Shown: positions 35,372-45,195 of the stretch, in pieces
Layout: each line of letters opens with the position of its first letter
How positions within the stretch are numbered: position 1 is the stretch's first letter
Assembly (NCBI RefSeq): GCF_947488135.1
Contig: NZ_CANKYW010000005.1
Coordinates: 62,001 to 126,000, forward strand
DNA from: an uncultured Marivita sp.
GTDB lineage: Bacteria; Pseudomonadota; Alphaproteobacteria; Rhodobacterales; Rhodobacteraceae
Reading direction: 5' to 3'
Length of the DNA: 64,000 nucleotides
Notes under the pieces: model-generated
The model's database searches: none
What the model saw: the letters and a program-made list of their open reading frames with translations, nothing else
What the model was told of the DNA's origin: nothing
Position numbers and translations under genes: made by a program

Positions 35372-35408
35372 GCATGACCGATGCGGTCTTGGTTTTGTTT
35401 GGCCGAAA

Positions 35409-35467
35409 GTGCCTTCGGAGGCGCGATTTTTCCGTTAACGGAAAAACCGGATGCGTCAACGCATCCG
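35409..35467. repeat. Run of adjacent palindromes between the convergent degP-type and prpE genes
   Basis: Three hairpins lie side by side: a GCCT/AGGC stem near 35411-35422, TTTTTCCGTTAACGGAAAAA at 35427-35446 (perfect 20-base palindrome), and CGGATGCGT/ACGCATCCG at 35448-35467 (9-bp arms, 2-base centre). The second could serve as a terminator for either strand. Similar runs recur at 39870, 45137 and 56031. Confidence 0.75.
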
Positions 35468-35478
35468 CGCGGCTGCCA

Positions 35479-37371
35479 TCAGCCTTTCGCGTAACCCAAC
35501 CCTTGCAACGCCACCTTGATCTCGTCGAGGATCGCCGGATCGTCGATCGTGGCGGGCATCTTGAAGTCTTCGCTGTCGGCGATCTTCACCATTGTCGCCC
35601 GCAGGATCTTTCCAGACCGGGTCTTCGGCAGACGGTCCACCACGGCGCAAAGCTTGAAGGCTGCGACCGGGCCGATCTTGTCGCGCACCAGCTTCACACA
35701 TTCCTTCGTGACCTCTTCGTGCGGCCGGTTCACTCCCGTGGTCAGGCAGACGAACCCCATCGGCAATTGTCCCTTCAGCTCGTCCGTCACACCGATCACG
35801 GCGCATTCGGCCACGTCCGGGTGGGCCGCCAGCACCTCCTCCATGCCGCCGGTGGACAGGCGGTGGCCCGCGACGTTGATCACGTCATCGGTGCGCGCCA
35901 TGATATAGAGGTATCCGTCCTCGTCGATCATGCCCGCGTCGCCGGTCTCGTAATAACCTGGGAAATGCGACAGGTAGGATTTGCGGAAACGGTCCTCGGC
36001 ATTCCAGAGCGTCGGCAGGGTACCGGGGGGCAGGGGCAGCTTGACCGCAATCGCGCCAAGCTCGCCCGGTTTCATCGGATGACCAGCCTCATCGAGGATT
36101 CGCACATCGTAACCCGGCATCGGCACTGACGGAGAGCCGATTTTGACGGGCAGCGCCTCGATCCCGGCGGGCATGCCAGCGATGGTCCAGCCGGTTTCGG
36201 TCTGCCACCAGTGGTCGTAGATCGGCTTGCCCGTGACCTTCTGCGCCCATTCGATCGTATCGGGATCCGCGCGTTCCCCGGCGAGGTAGATCGCGTTGAG
36301 GCAGGAGATATCGTATTTCTTGACGAACTCGCCCTTGGGATCGTCCCGCTTGACCGCCCGGAACGCCGTTGGTGCGGTGAAGAAGCTGCGCACCTTGTGC
36401 TCGGAGATCACCCGCCAAAAGGTGCCTGCATCAGGTGTGCCCACCGGTTTGCCCTCGAACACGATTGTGGTGTTGCCGTGGATGAGCGGCGCGTAGCAGA
36501 TATAGCTGTGGCCGACGACCCAGCCGACATCCGACGCCGCCCAGAACACGTCGCCCGGATCGACATTGTAGATGTTCTTCATCGTCCAGTTCAGCGCCAC
36601 CAGATGCCCGCCGGTGTGGCGGATCACGCCCTTGGGCGCGCCCGTGGTGCCGGAGGTATAAAGCACATAGGCGGGGTGGTTGCCTTCCACAGGCACGCAC
36701 TCGGCGGGTTCGACCCCGTACTGGAAGCCGTGCCAGTCGACATCGCGTCCGTCTTCCAGACGCGCGACTTCCTGCTCGCGCTGGAAGATGACGCAGAAAT
36801 CGGGCTTGTGCGTGGCAAGGTCAATCGCGCCGTCCAGAAGCGGTTTGTAATGCACCACGCGCCCCGGCTCGAGCCCGCAGGAGGCAGCAATGATCGCCTT
36901 GGGCTTCGCGTCGTCGATGCGCACGGCGAGTTCGTTGGCGGCAAACCCGCCGAACACGACCGAATGGATCGCGCCGAGCCGGGCGCAGGCCAACATCGCC
37001 TCGAGCGCCTCGGGCACCATCGGCATGTAGATGATGACGCGGTCGCCTTTTTCGATCCCCTTGGCGCGCAGGGCCCCGGCAAGCCGCGCGACGCGGTTGC
37101 GCAGTTCCGAATAGGTGATCTTGTGCAGCGTGCCGGTGATCGGGCTGTCATGGATGATCGCCACCTGTCCACCGCGCCCGGCCTCGACATGGCGGTCCAC
37201 GGCGTTCCAGCAGGTGTTGGTCAGACCATCGGCGAACCATTCGTAAAGGTCGTTGCCCTTATCGAAGAGCGCCTTGCTGGGCTTGCGATCCCAGTCGATG
37301 GCCTCGGCCTGCTGCATCCAGAACCCCTCGGGGTCGGATTTCCAGCTCTGATACACCTCTTGGTAGCCCAT
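35479..37371 (-). CDS. prpE: Propionyl-CoA synthetase (acyl-CoA ligase)
   Basis: Activates propionate, and often acetate, to the CoA thioester through an acyl-adenylate. The 630-aa protein has the AMP-binding core YTSGTTGAPKGVIRHTGGHL, then YDHWWQTETGW and the C-terminal catalytic lysine in TRSGKILRATM. The start MGYQEVYQSWKSDPEGFW is typical of PrpE. The frame runs on to 37494, but the ATG at 37371 has GGAG 7 bases upstream. The 230 bases ahead of it hold a cluster of TTTGCAAA-like sites, the recognition motif of ScfR/PccR-type short-chain acyl-CoA regulators, so propionyl-CoA-responsive control is likely. Confidence 0.94.
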   Translation of the reverse strand: MGYQEVYQSWKSDPEGFWMQQAEAIDWDRKPSKALFDKGNDLYEWFADGLTNTCWNAVDRHVEAGRGGQVAIIHDSPITGTLHKITYSELRNRVARLAGALRAKGIEKGDRVIIYMPMVPEALEAMLACARLGAIHSVVFGGFAANELAVRIDDAKPKAIIAASCGLEPGRVVHYKPLLDGAIDLATHKPDFCVIFQREQEVARLEDGRDVDWHGFQYGVEPAECVPVEGNHPAYVLYTSGTTGAPKGVIRHTGGHLVALNWTMKNIYNVDPGDVFWAASDVGWVVGHSYICYAPLIHGNTTIVFEGKPVGTPDAGTFWRVISEHKVRSFFTAPTAFRAVKRDDPKGEFVKKYDISCLNAIYLAGERADPDTIEWAQKVTGKPIYDHWWQTETGWTIAGMPAGIEALPVKIGSPSVPMPGYDVRILDEAGHPMKPGELGAIAVKLPLPPGTLPTLWNAEDRFRKSYLSHFPGYYETGDAGMIDEDGYLYIMARTDDVINVAGHRLSTGGMEEVLAAHPDVAECAVIGVTDELKGQLPMGFVCLTTGVNRPHEEVTKECVKLVRDKIGPVAAFKLCAVVDRLPKTRSGKILRATMVKIADSEDFKMPATIDDPAILDEIKVALQGLGYAKG

Positions 37372-37465
37372 CCCGATCTCCTCTCGTATGTTGCCCATGG
37401 CGTACGGCGCAGGCGACGCTGCGGCAAGTCTCTGGATCAACCGCGCGGCAGAAGGCCGCAAAAAC

Positions 37466-37576
37466 TTTGCAGTTTGGGCGCTACCAAATTGCAAACTTTT
37501 GCAAACTCGCGCCCATTATGCAGAGTTGATTTTCCGAATGGTCGATTTTGCAAAACTGCAAACCCAGGTGTGCAAA
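37466..37576 (-). promoter_or_regulatory. Cluster of TTTGCAAA-like sites upstream of prpE (ScfR/PccR-type)
   Basis: Within 111 bases there are TTTGCAGT (37466-37473), ATTGCAAA (37488-37495), TTTGCAAA (37498-37505), TTTGCAAA (37547-37554), ACTGCAAA (37555-37562) and TGTGCAAA (37569-37576). All lie 94-206 bases ahead of the prpE ATG. The TTTGCAAA palindrome is the half-site known for PccR of Rhodobacter sphaeroides, which controls propionyl-CoA carboxylase. Repeats here are spaced by 0-2 bases rather than the four described for pccB. The binding protein is inferred; no such regulator gene lies in this window. Confidence 0.7.
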
Positions 37577-37601
37577 GTTTTCCGCGGCACCGAGTCGCCG
37601 G

Positions 37602-38117
37602 TCACAGCTGATCGCGTGGGGTCGCCAGAAGGCCGAGGCTGCGGGCCGACTGGATCGACAACAACCCGCTGGGCAGGCCACGGGGGTTCTGGTAGCGCCG
37701 CACGGCAAGGCGGGTGGGGACATCCATCACCCCGGTGATCGGCCCGCGATAGAGTCCCCGCGCGTCAAGCGCGCGTTGCAACGTCGCGATCAGGTCTGGC
37801 GTGAGCGCGTCGGGGCAGGGGGTTTCGAAGATCACTTCCTGCCGTTCGCGCTTGATGACCTGCACCGTTTCTGTGCGGAACCGCTTGGGGGCCACTTCGA
37901 TCTGGCGGGTGATCGTTTCGATCTCGGCAGGTGCCACGTCGCGAACCCAGCATCCATCCGGGCTGACCCCGGGGGGCGGCGCGATCTGGGCAGAGGCGAA
38001 ATCCGGCACAGGTGCGGCCAGTGCATCCGCCTCATCATCCGCAAGGTCGGCGCATCCCGTCACTGCGGCCAAGGCCACGGCAGACAGAGCCCGGATCACT
38101 GACGGGAGAGGGGTCAC
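37602..38117 (-). CDS. Lipoprotein with C-terminal peptidoglycan-binding domain
   Basis: A 171-aa protein with a lipoprotein signal peptide ending in the lipobox AVTGC, so it is probably anchored to the membrane by lipid. The C-terminal 60 residues or so (LTPDLIATLQRALDARGLYR, then GPITGVMDVPTRLAVRRYQ) match the PG_binding_1 fold. The middle part (EIETITRQIEVAPKRFRTET) resembles proteins with repeated conserved blocks of unknown role. It probably links the membrane to the cell wall. No operon partner identified. Confidence 0.82.
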   Translation of the reverse strand: MTPLPSVIRALSAVALAAVTGCADLADDEADALAAPVPDFASAQIAPPPGVSPDGCWVRDVAPAEIETITRQIEVAPKRFRTETVQVIKRERQEVIFETPCPDALTPDLIATLQRALDARGLYRGPITGVMDVPTRLAVRRYQNPRGLPSGLLSIQSARSLGLLATPRDQL

Positions 38118-38120
38118 TGA

Positions 38121-39116
<996 letters not shown>

Positions 39117-39120
39117 TCCG

Positions 39121-39867
39121 ATGCGGGCGCCGCGTCGGCTGTCAGGCACGTGGCGTCGGATCACCCGCGGCGCGGGTCTTGCGATGGCGCTTGTGATGGC
39201 GTCGCAGGCGGCAGCGCAAGAGATCGTGTCGGCGCGCTATGACGGGCCGACCACCCGCTATCCCCACGGCGTTCTTGGGGATGACATCGAATATGACACG
39301 CTGGTTGTCCGGCTAAGCGATGGGCGCGAGTTTTCTGCACGCTGGGCGGTGGACGTCGTCTTCGAAGACTTGGCTCCCCGCGTCGTGGATGTGAATGGCG
39401 ATGGTGCGCCTGAAGTTGTGACCATCGAAAGCCACGAGCGCTTGGGCGCACGGCTGGCGATTTGGGAAGTGCGGGACGGCACGCTTGCACAGCTTGCCGC
39501 GACACCTCATATCGGCACCCGGTTCCGCTGGCTCGCGCCCGTGGCGATTGCCGACCTGGATGGCGATGGGGTGGTCGAGCTTGCCTATGTGGATCGCCCG
39601 CACCTGGCCAAGGTGTTGCGGGTCTGGCGGTATACCGGTCAGGGTTCGCTGACTCAGGTGGCCTCTCTTGACGGTCTGACCAACCATCGCATCGGCTGGA
39701 ATTATATCGCCGGCGGGCTGAGGGATTGCGGGCAGCGGCCGGAGATGGTGGTGGCGAATGCCGAGTGGACCGAAATCGTGGCTGTGACCTTTGACGGTGA
39801 GACCCTGTCGCGGCGATCACTCGGAGACTATTCTGCCGACGCCTTGAGGCGCGCTCTGGACTGTTGA
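39121..39867 (+). CDS. Secreted FG-GAP/VCBS-type repeat protein
   Basis: A 248-aa protein with a signal peptide (LAMALVMASQAAAQ). Two calcium-binding-like FG-GAP motifs are visible, VDVNGDGAPEVVTIE and IADLDGDGVVELAYVD, separated by about 55 residues, as in integrin-like beta-propeller repeats. It starts 4 bases after the ferredoxin stop and may be co-transcribed with it. A periplasmic or surface location is likely. Function unknown. Confidence 0.8.
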   Translation: MRAPRRLSGTWRRITRGAGLAMALVMASQAAAQEIVSARYDGPTTRYPHGVLGDDIEYDTLVVRLSDGREFSARWAVDVVFEDLAPRVVDVNGDGAPEVVTIESHERLGARLAIWEVRDGTLAQLAATPHIGTRFRWLAPVAIADLDGDGVVELAYVDRPHLAKVLRVWRYTGQGSLTQVASLDGLTNHRIGWNYIAGGLRDCGQRPEMVVANAEWTEIVAVTFDGETLSRRSLGDYSADALRRALDC

Positions 39868-39869
39868 GC

Positions 39870-39937
39870 GGAAAGCGCCGTCGACGGCGCTTTCCCGCAT
39901 TTTTCGAAAATGCAGCTGCGGGCTTTCGAAAGCCCGC
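39870..39937. repeat. Run of three adjacent palindromes between the convergent FG-GAP and YebC genes
   Basis: Three hairpins in 68 bases: a perfect 26-base palindrome centred on GTCGAC at 39870-39895, GCATTTT/AAAATGC at 39897-39913 with a TCG loop, and GCGGGCTTTCGAAAGCCCGC at 39918-39937 (perfect). They begin 2 bases after one stop codon and end 6 before the other. None has a clear T-run, so their role may be termination, message protection or a structural one. Confidence 0.8.
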
Positions 39938-39943
39938 CCCGCC

Positions 39944-40693
39944 TCAGGCGTCTTCGAGTTGGGCCATCACCTCGTCGGAGGCCTCGAAATTCGTCGTGAC
40001 GCGCTGCACGTCATCGTCGTCTTCCAACGCATCCACCAGCTTCATCAGGGACTGCATCCCGTCGAGATCGAGCTCGGTGGTGGTGGTCGGTTTCCAGACC
40101 AGCTTGGTCGACTCGGATTCGCCCAACTCGGCCTCGAGCGCGGTGGCGACCTCGTTCAGGTCGGTGTCGGCACACCAGATCACATGGCCGTCCTCGGTGC
40201 TTTCCACGTCCTCGGCCCCGGCTTCGATCGCAGCCATCATGACGGTGTCGGCATCGCCCACATCCGCGGGATAGGTGATCTCACCCTTGCGGTCGAACAT
40301 GAAGCCGACAGAGCCGGTTTCCCCGAGGTTGCCGCCGTTTTTGGTGAAGGTGGAGCGCACGTTCGAGGCGGTGCGGTTGCGGTTGTCGGTCATCGCCTCG
40401 ACGATCACCGCCACGCCATTGGGGCCATAGCCCTCGTACCGGATTTCCTCGTAATCCTCGCCCTCGCCACCGGACGCCTTCTTGATGGCGCGTTCGATAT
40501 TGTCCTTGGGCATGGATTGCGACTTGGCTTCCTTGACCGCGAGGCGCAGGCGCGGGTTCTTGTCGGGATCGGGGTCGCCCATCTTGGCGGCGACGGTGAT
40601 TTCCTTGGAAAGCTTGGAAAAGAGCTTGGCCCGCATCTTGTCCTGACGACCCTTGCGGTGCTGGATGTTTGCCCATTTGGAATGGCCGGCCAT
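39944..40693 (-). CDS. YebC/PmpR-family protein (translation/transcription regulator)
   Basis: A 249-aa protein starting [20 protein letters not shown], the invariant opening of the YebC/TACO1 family. It continues with [20 protein letters not shown] and [20 protein letters not shown]. Some family members act as transcription regulators; recent work links YebC to translation through polyproline stretches. Which applies here cannot be seen. It is a single gene with a divergent glutamine amidotransferase gene upstream. Confidence 0.96.
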   Translation of the reverse strand: MAGHSKWANIQHRKGRQDKMRAKLFSKLSKEITVAAKMGDPDPDKNPRLRLAVKEAKSQSMPKDNIERAIKKASGGEGEDYEEIRYEGYGPNGVAVIVEAMTDNRNRTASNVRSTFTKNGGNLGETGSVGFMFDRKGEITYPADVGDADTVMMAAIEAGAEDVESTEDGHVIWCADTDLNEVATALEAELGESESTKLVWKPTTTTELDLDGMQSLMKLVDALEDDDDVQRVTTNFEASDEVMAQLEDA

Positions 40694-40816
40694 GATGTCT
40701 GTATCCCTGATTGTCGGATGTAGAGAAGTTGCGGCGTCTTTAGCGCAGAAGGCGGGTCAGGAACAAGTTGCGTTTTCGAGGTTTGCGCGCGGGATGGCTT
40801 TGGGTATGAGACCGTC

Positions 40817-41551
40817 ATGAAACCCTTTCTCATTCTGCAATTGCGTCCCGAAGCCGAAGCCAGCGATGGCGAATACGCGGCCTTTCTTGCCAAGGGCGGA
40901 TTGGACGCGGCGCACGTGCATCGCGTCTGCCTGGATCGCGAGCCGTTGCCGGAGGGGTTGAAGCTCGAGGATTACGCGGGTGTCATTGTCGGCGGAGGGC
41001 CGGGCTGCCTATCGGACGATCCCGCGACCAAGGATCCGGTCGAAGCGCGGATCGAGGCGGATATCCTGTCGCTCATGCCCGAGATCACGGCGCGGGATGT
41101 GCCCTTCATGGGGTGTTGCTACGGGATCGGCATTCTTGGCCATCACCTCGGCGCCGACGTGTCCAAGCGGCGTTATGGTGAGCCGGTCGGTCCTGTCACC
41201 TGTCGCGTGACCGAAGCGGGGAGCGATGATCCGCTTTTGGCAGGGCTGCCGGACGCCTTTGACGCATTTGTCGGGCACAAGGAAGCGGTGCAGGACTTGC
41301 CCAGCGGATGCGTGCATCTTCTGGCCTCGGACCCGTGCCCGTTCCAGATGATCCGGTACGGGCAGAACGTCTATGCCACGCAATTCCACCCCGAGGCCGA
41401 TGCGGGCGTGTTCGAGGATCGGATCCGCATCTACAGGCACAAGGGATATTTCGCCCCGGACGAGGCGGACGACCTGATCGAGATGTGCCATGCCAGCGAC
41501 GTGACCGTGCCGGTGGAGATCCTGCGCCGCTTCGTGGCGCGCTACGGCTGA
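40817..41551 (+). CDS. Type 1 glutamine amidotransferase domain protein
   Basis: A 244-aa stand-alone amidotransferase domain. The nucleophile region is FMGCCYGIGILG, the oxyanion area VIVGGGPG, and the His/Glu pair is in TQFHPEADAG near residues 190-200. It resembles the GuaA-type amidotransferase domain without a synthetase partner. It differs clearly from the one at 6982-7665. The partner or substrate is unknown, and it does not share an operon with its neighbours. Confidence 0.88.
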   Translation: MKPFLILQLRPEAEASDGEYAAFLAKGGLDAAHVHRVCLDREPLPEGLKLEDYAGVIVGGGPGCLSDDPATKDPVEARIEADILSLMPEITARDVPFMGCCYGIGILGHHLGADVSKRRYGEPVGPVTCRVTEAGSDDPLLAGLPDAFDAFVGHKEAVQDLPSGCVHLLASDPCPFQMIRYGQNVYATQFHPEADAGVFEDRIRIYRHKGYFAPDEADDLIEMCHASDVTVPVEILRRFVARYG

Positions 41552-41567
41552 TGGGCGTTCGGCCCGG

Positions 41568-43352
41568 TCAGAGCGGGAAGAAGATCGGGATCATCATTGA
41601 AGCCACGACCCCGATCATGATGTTCATCCCCAGCCCGACACGCAGGAAATCGGTGAACTTGTACCCGCCCGGCCCATAGACCAGTGTGTTGGTCTGGTAG
41701 CCGATGGGGGTCGCGAAGGCGCAGGAGGCGGCGATCATCACCGCCACGACCAGCCCGCGCGGATCGACACCCACCGCCTGTGCAAGCCCGATGGCGATGG
41801 GTGTGACCACCACCGCGACCGCGTTGTTGCTGACTGCCTCGGTCAAGGCTGAGGTCAGGAAGAACACCGCCGCCACCAGGAACACCGGCGACAGGTTCAT
41901 GAGGTACGGCGCGATGGCTTCGACCAGAAGACCCACCGCGCCCGACGCCTCGAGCGCGGCACCGATGGCCAGCATCGCGAAGATCAGCGCGAGAAGCTGT
42001 CCTTCGATGAAGGAAAACGCCTCGTCGGCGTCGATGCAGCGGGTCAGCAACACCACCGCCACGGCGATCACCGCCAGTGCCAGGATCGGAGCTACCCCCA
42101 GCGCCGCAAGAACCACGAGGCCGACCAGCGCTCCGATGGCAATGGGTGCGTGGCGGCGGCGGTAGGCGCGGGCCGAGGGCTTGGCCACGTCGACGAGGTT
42201 CAGGTCCTCGGCCATGCGCTGGATGTCCTCGGGGGCGCCTTCCAACAGCAGCGTGTCGCCCACGCGCACCACCAGATCGTCAAGTTGCCGACCGATGTTC
42301 TGGCTGCGCCGGTGAACCGCCAGCGGATAGACGCCGTAGCGCCGTCTGAGGCGCATCGCGCCCAGCCGCCGACCCACCATCTTGCAGACCGGCGTGATAA
42401 GCACCTCCACCGTCGTCGTTTCGACCGCGGACACCTGATCGACGCGCCGCAACTCCTTGTTGTTCTGCAAGCTCAGAAGTTCGGTCATCTGGGTGCGCAG
42501 CACCACGCGGTCGCCCACTTGCAAGGTCACGCCTTCCAGATTGCGCCGCAGCGATGTGTCGCCCCGGACCACATCGATCAGCCTAACGCCCTCGCGCTTG
42601 AACAATTGCACGCCCAGCACCTCGCGCCCGATCAGGTTGCTGTCCGGGGGGATCACCGCTTCGGTGAAGAATTTCATGCGCGAGCGATCCGACAACATGC
42701 CCGCCATCGACGTGCGCTCTGGCAGCAGGTAGGGTCCGGCCAGCGCAAGATAGGCCATGCCGCACAGCACCAGAACCGCCGCCAGCGGCGTGACTTCGAA
42801 GATGGTGAAGGGTTCAAGCCCGGCACCGCGCGCCACGCCATCCACGAGCAGGTTGGTCGAGGTGCCGATCAGCGTTGTCGTGCCGCCGAGGATCGCGGCA
42901 TAGCTCAGCGGGATCAGCAGCTTGGACGGCGAGGTGTCGAGCGTCTTTGCGATCTGCACGAAGATCGGCAGCATCACCACCACCACGGGTGTATTGTTCA
43001 TGAAGGCCGAGGCCACGACGACCATCGCTAGGATGCCCGCCAACGCCCTGCGCGGGCGCACCGCCACTTGCGCCTGTGCCACAGTGGTCAGCGTGTCCAA
43101 TGCGCCTGTGCGCACCAGCGCTCCCATCACCACGAACATCGCCGCAATGGTCCAGGGCGCCGGGTTCGACAGCACCGCGAGCGCATCGTCATAGGGCAAC
43201 ACGCCGCTGACCAGCAAGACCGCGACCCCGCCGATGGCGACAACCTCGGTCGGGTATGTCTCACGCACGAACAGCACGAACATCACCACCACCGTTCCCA
43301 AGGTCAGGAACGCCTGCGTGGTCTGGTCAAACTCTATCAATGCGCTGAGCAC
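41568..43352 (-). CDS. SLC13/DASS-type anion transporter with two TrkA_C domains
   Basis: A 594-aa inner-membrane transporter. N- and C-terminal hydrophobic halves surround a soluble insert of about 210 residues containing two RCK/TrkA_C-type domains (SNLIGREVLGVQLFKREGVR near residue 220, and KMVGRRLGAMRLRRRYGVYP near 325). VVASAFMNNTPVVVVMLPIF and the C-terminal ALTEAVSNNAVAVVVTPIAI are the paired signature hairpins of the Na+/dicarboxylate/sulfate family. The GTG at 43352 is preferred over an ATG at 43409 because AAGGA lies 8 bases ahead. Such proteins often carry sulfate or organic anions. Substrate unknown. Confidence 0.88.
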   Translation of the reverse strand: MLSALIEFDQTTQAFLTLGTVVVMFVLFVRETYPTEVVAIGGVAVLLVSGVLPYDDALAVLSNPAPWTIAAMFVVMGALVRTGALDTLTTVAQAQVAVRPRRALAGILAMVVVASAFMNNTPVVVVMLPIFVQIAKTLDTSPSKLLIPLSYAAILGGTTTLIGTSTNLLVDGVARGAGLEPFTIFEVTPLAAVLVLCGMAYLALAGPYLLPERTSMAGMLSDRSRMKFFTEAVIPPDSNLIGREVLGVQLFKREGVRLIDVVRGDTSLRRNLEGVTLQVGDRVVLRTQMTELLSLQNNKELRRVDQVSAVETTTVEVLITPVCKMVGRRLGAMRLRRRYGVYPLAVHRRSQNIGRQLDDLVVRVGDTLLLEGAPEDIQRMAEDLNLVDVAKPSARAYRRRHAPIAIGALVGLVVLAALGVAPILALAVIAVAVVLLTRCIDADEAFSFIEGQLLALIFAMLAIGAALEASGAVGLLVEAIAPYLMNLSPVFLVAAVFFLTSALTEAVSNNAVAVVVTPIAIGLAQAVGVDPRGLVVAVMIAASCAFATPIGYQTNTLVYGPGGYKFTDFLRVGLGMNIMIGVVASMMIPIFFPL

Positions 43353-43368
43353 GTGCGATATCCTTGTC

Positions 43369-44292
43369 TCAGGAAAGCCTAGTCTGGCCGGGTTGCGGTG
43401 CGGGAACAAGGACTGCTTTCGGGCGCGGTTGAACCAACATGAGACCGGCCAGCATCACCGTCAACGCCGCCCAGAAATAGGGCGAGTAGGTTTCGTTCAG
43501 GAACAGCATCGCCCAGGTCACGCCGAACAGCGTGACGAGATAGCTGATCTGTACGGCGAAGACCGGCCCGGCGCGCCCGACCAGCCAGACATAGCCGGTA
43601 TAGGCGAAGGCATGGAGCACCGAGGACGCGACGATGGCCGCATCCGGCACGCCCCACGGACCGCGCGGATCGATGAACTGCCCGGAGGCGAGGGCGAGCG
43701 GCAGGGTGATCACGGCACCAATCAGAGACGCGCCGCAAAGCACCTGCACCGGATCGAGCCCGTTGGTGCCCATGGTCGCCACCAGGTTACCTTCGAGCGC
43801 GTAGAAAAGCGAGGACAGCAGGGCGACCAACACCCAGATCGCGGCGACCTCGTTCGGCAGGCTGGCTTCGGGGAGGATCAGCAAAAGGATGCCGCAGAAC
43901 CCAAGGCCCAGACCCCCCAGCCTGCGCCAGCGGAACCCTTCGTGTCCCAACGCGAGGGCCATGGGGAAGGCCAGCATGGGTACGGTGCTGAGCAGGATCG
44001 ACAGAACACCGGACGGAAGATGGACCGCTGCCGAATAGGACGAGATACCGGGGAGAACCGTTCCGACCAGGGCGATGATCGTGAACAGTCGCAGATCGCC
44101 ACGGCCAAAGCGCATCGGCAGGCCCCGGATCAGGCAGACGAGTCCCAGGACCGTCGCGCCGATGACCAGTTGCCAGAACAGGATGCCGACATGGCGATAG
44201 CCTTCGCTCACGGCGGTCTTGGCCAGCGGCTGGGTCGCGCCCCAGGCCGCCCCGCCGAGGATCAGCACGAGCAGCGGCAGGATACGGTGCAT
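43369..44292 (-). CDS. EamA/DMT-family membrane transporter
   Basis: A 307-aa protein with about ten hydrophobic segments in two EamA repeats. Landmarks are LLVLILGGAAWGATQPLAKT at the start and YVWLVGRAGPVFAVQISYLV before the last helices. Its start overlaps the stop of the YmdB-type gene by one base, and it is followed by the SLC13-type gene, so ymdB-eamA-slc13 may be one transcript. Substrate unknown; the family includes exporters of amino acids and metabolites. Confidence 0.88.
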   Translation of the reverse strand: MHRILPLLVLILGGAAWGATQPLAKTAVSEGYRHVGILFWQLVIGATVLGLVCLIRGLPMRFGRGDLRLFTIIALVGTVLPGISSYSAAVHLPSGVLSILLSTVPMLAFPMALALGHEGFRWRRLGGLGLGFCGILLLILPEASLPNEVAAIWVLVALLSSLFYALEGNLVATMGTNGLDPVQVLCGASLIGAVITLPLALASGQFIDPRGPWGVPDAAIVASSVLHAFAYTGYVWLVGRAGPVFAVQISYLVTLFGVTWAMLFLNETYSPYFWAALTVMLAGLMLVQPRPKAVLVPAPQPGQTRLS

Positions 44293-45104
44293 CAGGGAGC
44301 GCTTGGTTGCAGGCGGCCACCATCGCGGATCATGTGGATGGCGTTGGCCTTGCCGGTCCGGTCATCGGTTTCGACCAGCACGCCCGACAGGGTGGCTTCG
44401 CCCAGTGCGGGTTGGAACCGGGTCTTGCCCATGCCGGTGACGAAGCGGCGCATCGGTTCGGTCTTTTCCATCCCGATGACCGAGTTGTAATCGCCGCACA
44501 TCCCCGCATCGGTGAGGTAGCCTGTGCCGCCTGGCAGAACTTGCGCGTCCCCCGTGGGCACATGGGTGTGGGTGCCGACGACAAGGCTCGCGCGGCCATC
44601 GCAGTAATGACCCATTCCCATCTTTTCCGATGTGGCCTCGCAATGCATGTCCACAAGGATCATCTGCGCCTGACCACCGAGCGGATGCGCGCGCAACACG
44701 GCGTCAACGGCCGAAAACGGATCGTCGAAAGCGCGCTTCATGAAGACCTGGCCCAGCACCTGAAGCACCAGAACCTTGCGCCCACGCGCGTCGGTGAAGA
44801 GCCGATGTCCGCGACCGGGCGCTTGTTTGGCGAAATTCAAGGGCCGCAGAATGCGCGGTTCGCTTTCGATGAAGCTCAGCATGTCTTTCTGGTCGAAGGC
44901 ATGATCGCCCAGCGTCAGGCAATCGACCCCGGCCTCCAGAAGCGCCGTGGCATGGGGGCCGGAAAGACCCACGCCGCTGGAGGCGTTTTCGCCGTTCACG
45001 ACGCAGAAATCCACTTTGAGCCGCGTCTTGAGGTCGGCCAACCGCTCGATGATCGCGGTGCGGCCCGCGCGGCCCATGATGTCGCCTAGAAAGAGTGTTC
45101 TCAT
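44292..45104 (-). CDS. YmdB/TIGR00282-family metallophosphoesterase
   Basis: A 270-aa metal-dependent phosphoesterase. It starts MRTLFLGDIMGRAGRTAIIE with the first metal motif (GDIMG), then VVNGENASSGVGLS, LTLGDHAFD and VVGTHTHVPTGDAQVLPGGT, exactly the set seen in Bacillus YmdB, a 2',3'-cyclic nucleotide phosphodiesterase. The frame is open upstream to 45263, but the ATG at 45104 is the family start. xseA lies upstream on the same strand, with two palindromes between. Confidence 0.92.
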   Translation of the reverse strand: MRTLFLGDIMGRAGRTAIIERLADLKTRLKVDFCVVNGENASSGVGLSGPHATALLEAGVDCLTLGDHAFDQKDMLSFIESEPRILRPLNFAKQAPGRGHRLFTDARGRKVLVLQVLGQVFMKRAFDDPFSAVDAVLRAHPLGGQAQMILVDMHCEATSEKMGMGHYCDGRASLVVGTHTHVPTGDAQVLPGGTGYLTDAGMCGDYNSVIGMEKTEPMRRFVTGMGKTRFQPALGEATLSGVLVETDDRTGKANAIHMIRDGGRLQPSAP

Positions 45105-45136
45105 GGCTTTGGGCTTAGTGCGCGGGTTGGAGCGGG

Positions 45137-45182
45137 GCAAGAGCCTTCGAAGGCTCTTGCAAGCGTTTTCGAAAACGCTTGC
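45137..45182. repeat. Two overlapping 24-base perfect palindromes between xseA and the ymdB-type gene
   Basis: 45137-45160 and 45159-45182 are each perfect inverted repeats centred on TTCGAA, and they share a GC dinucleotide. Arms are GCAAGAGCC and GCAAGCGTTT plus complements. A further GGGCAAG/CTTGCCC pairing could close the whole region into one cross-shaped structure. They start 33 bases ahead of the ymdB-type ATG and lie 14 bases after the xseA stop. Confidence 0.85.
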
Positions 45183-45195
45183 CCGTCGCGCCCGG

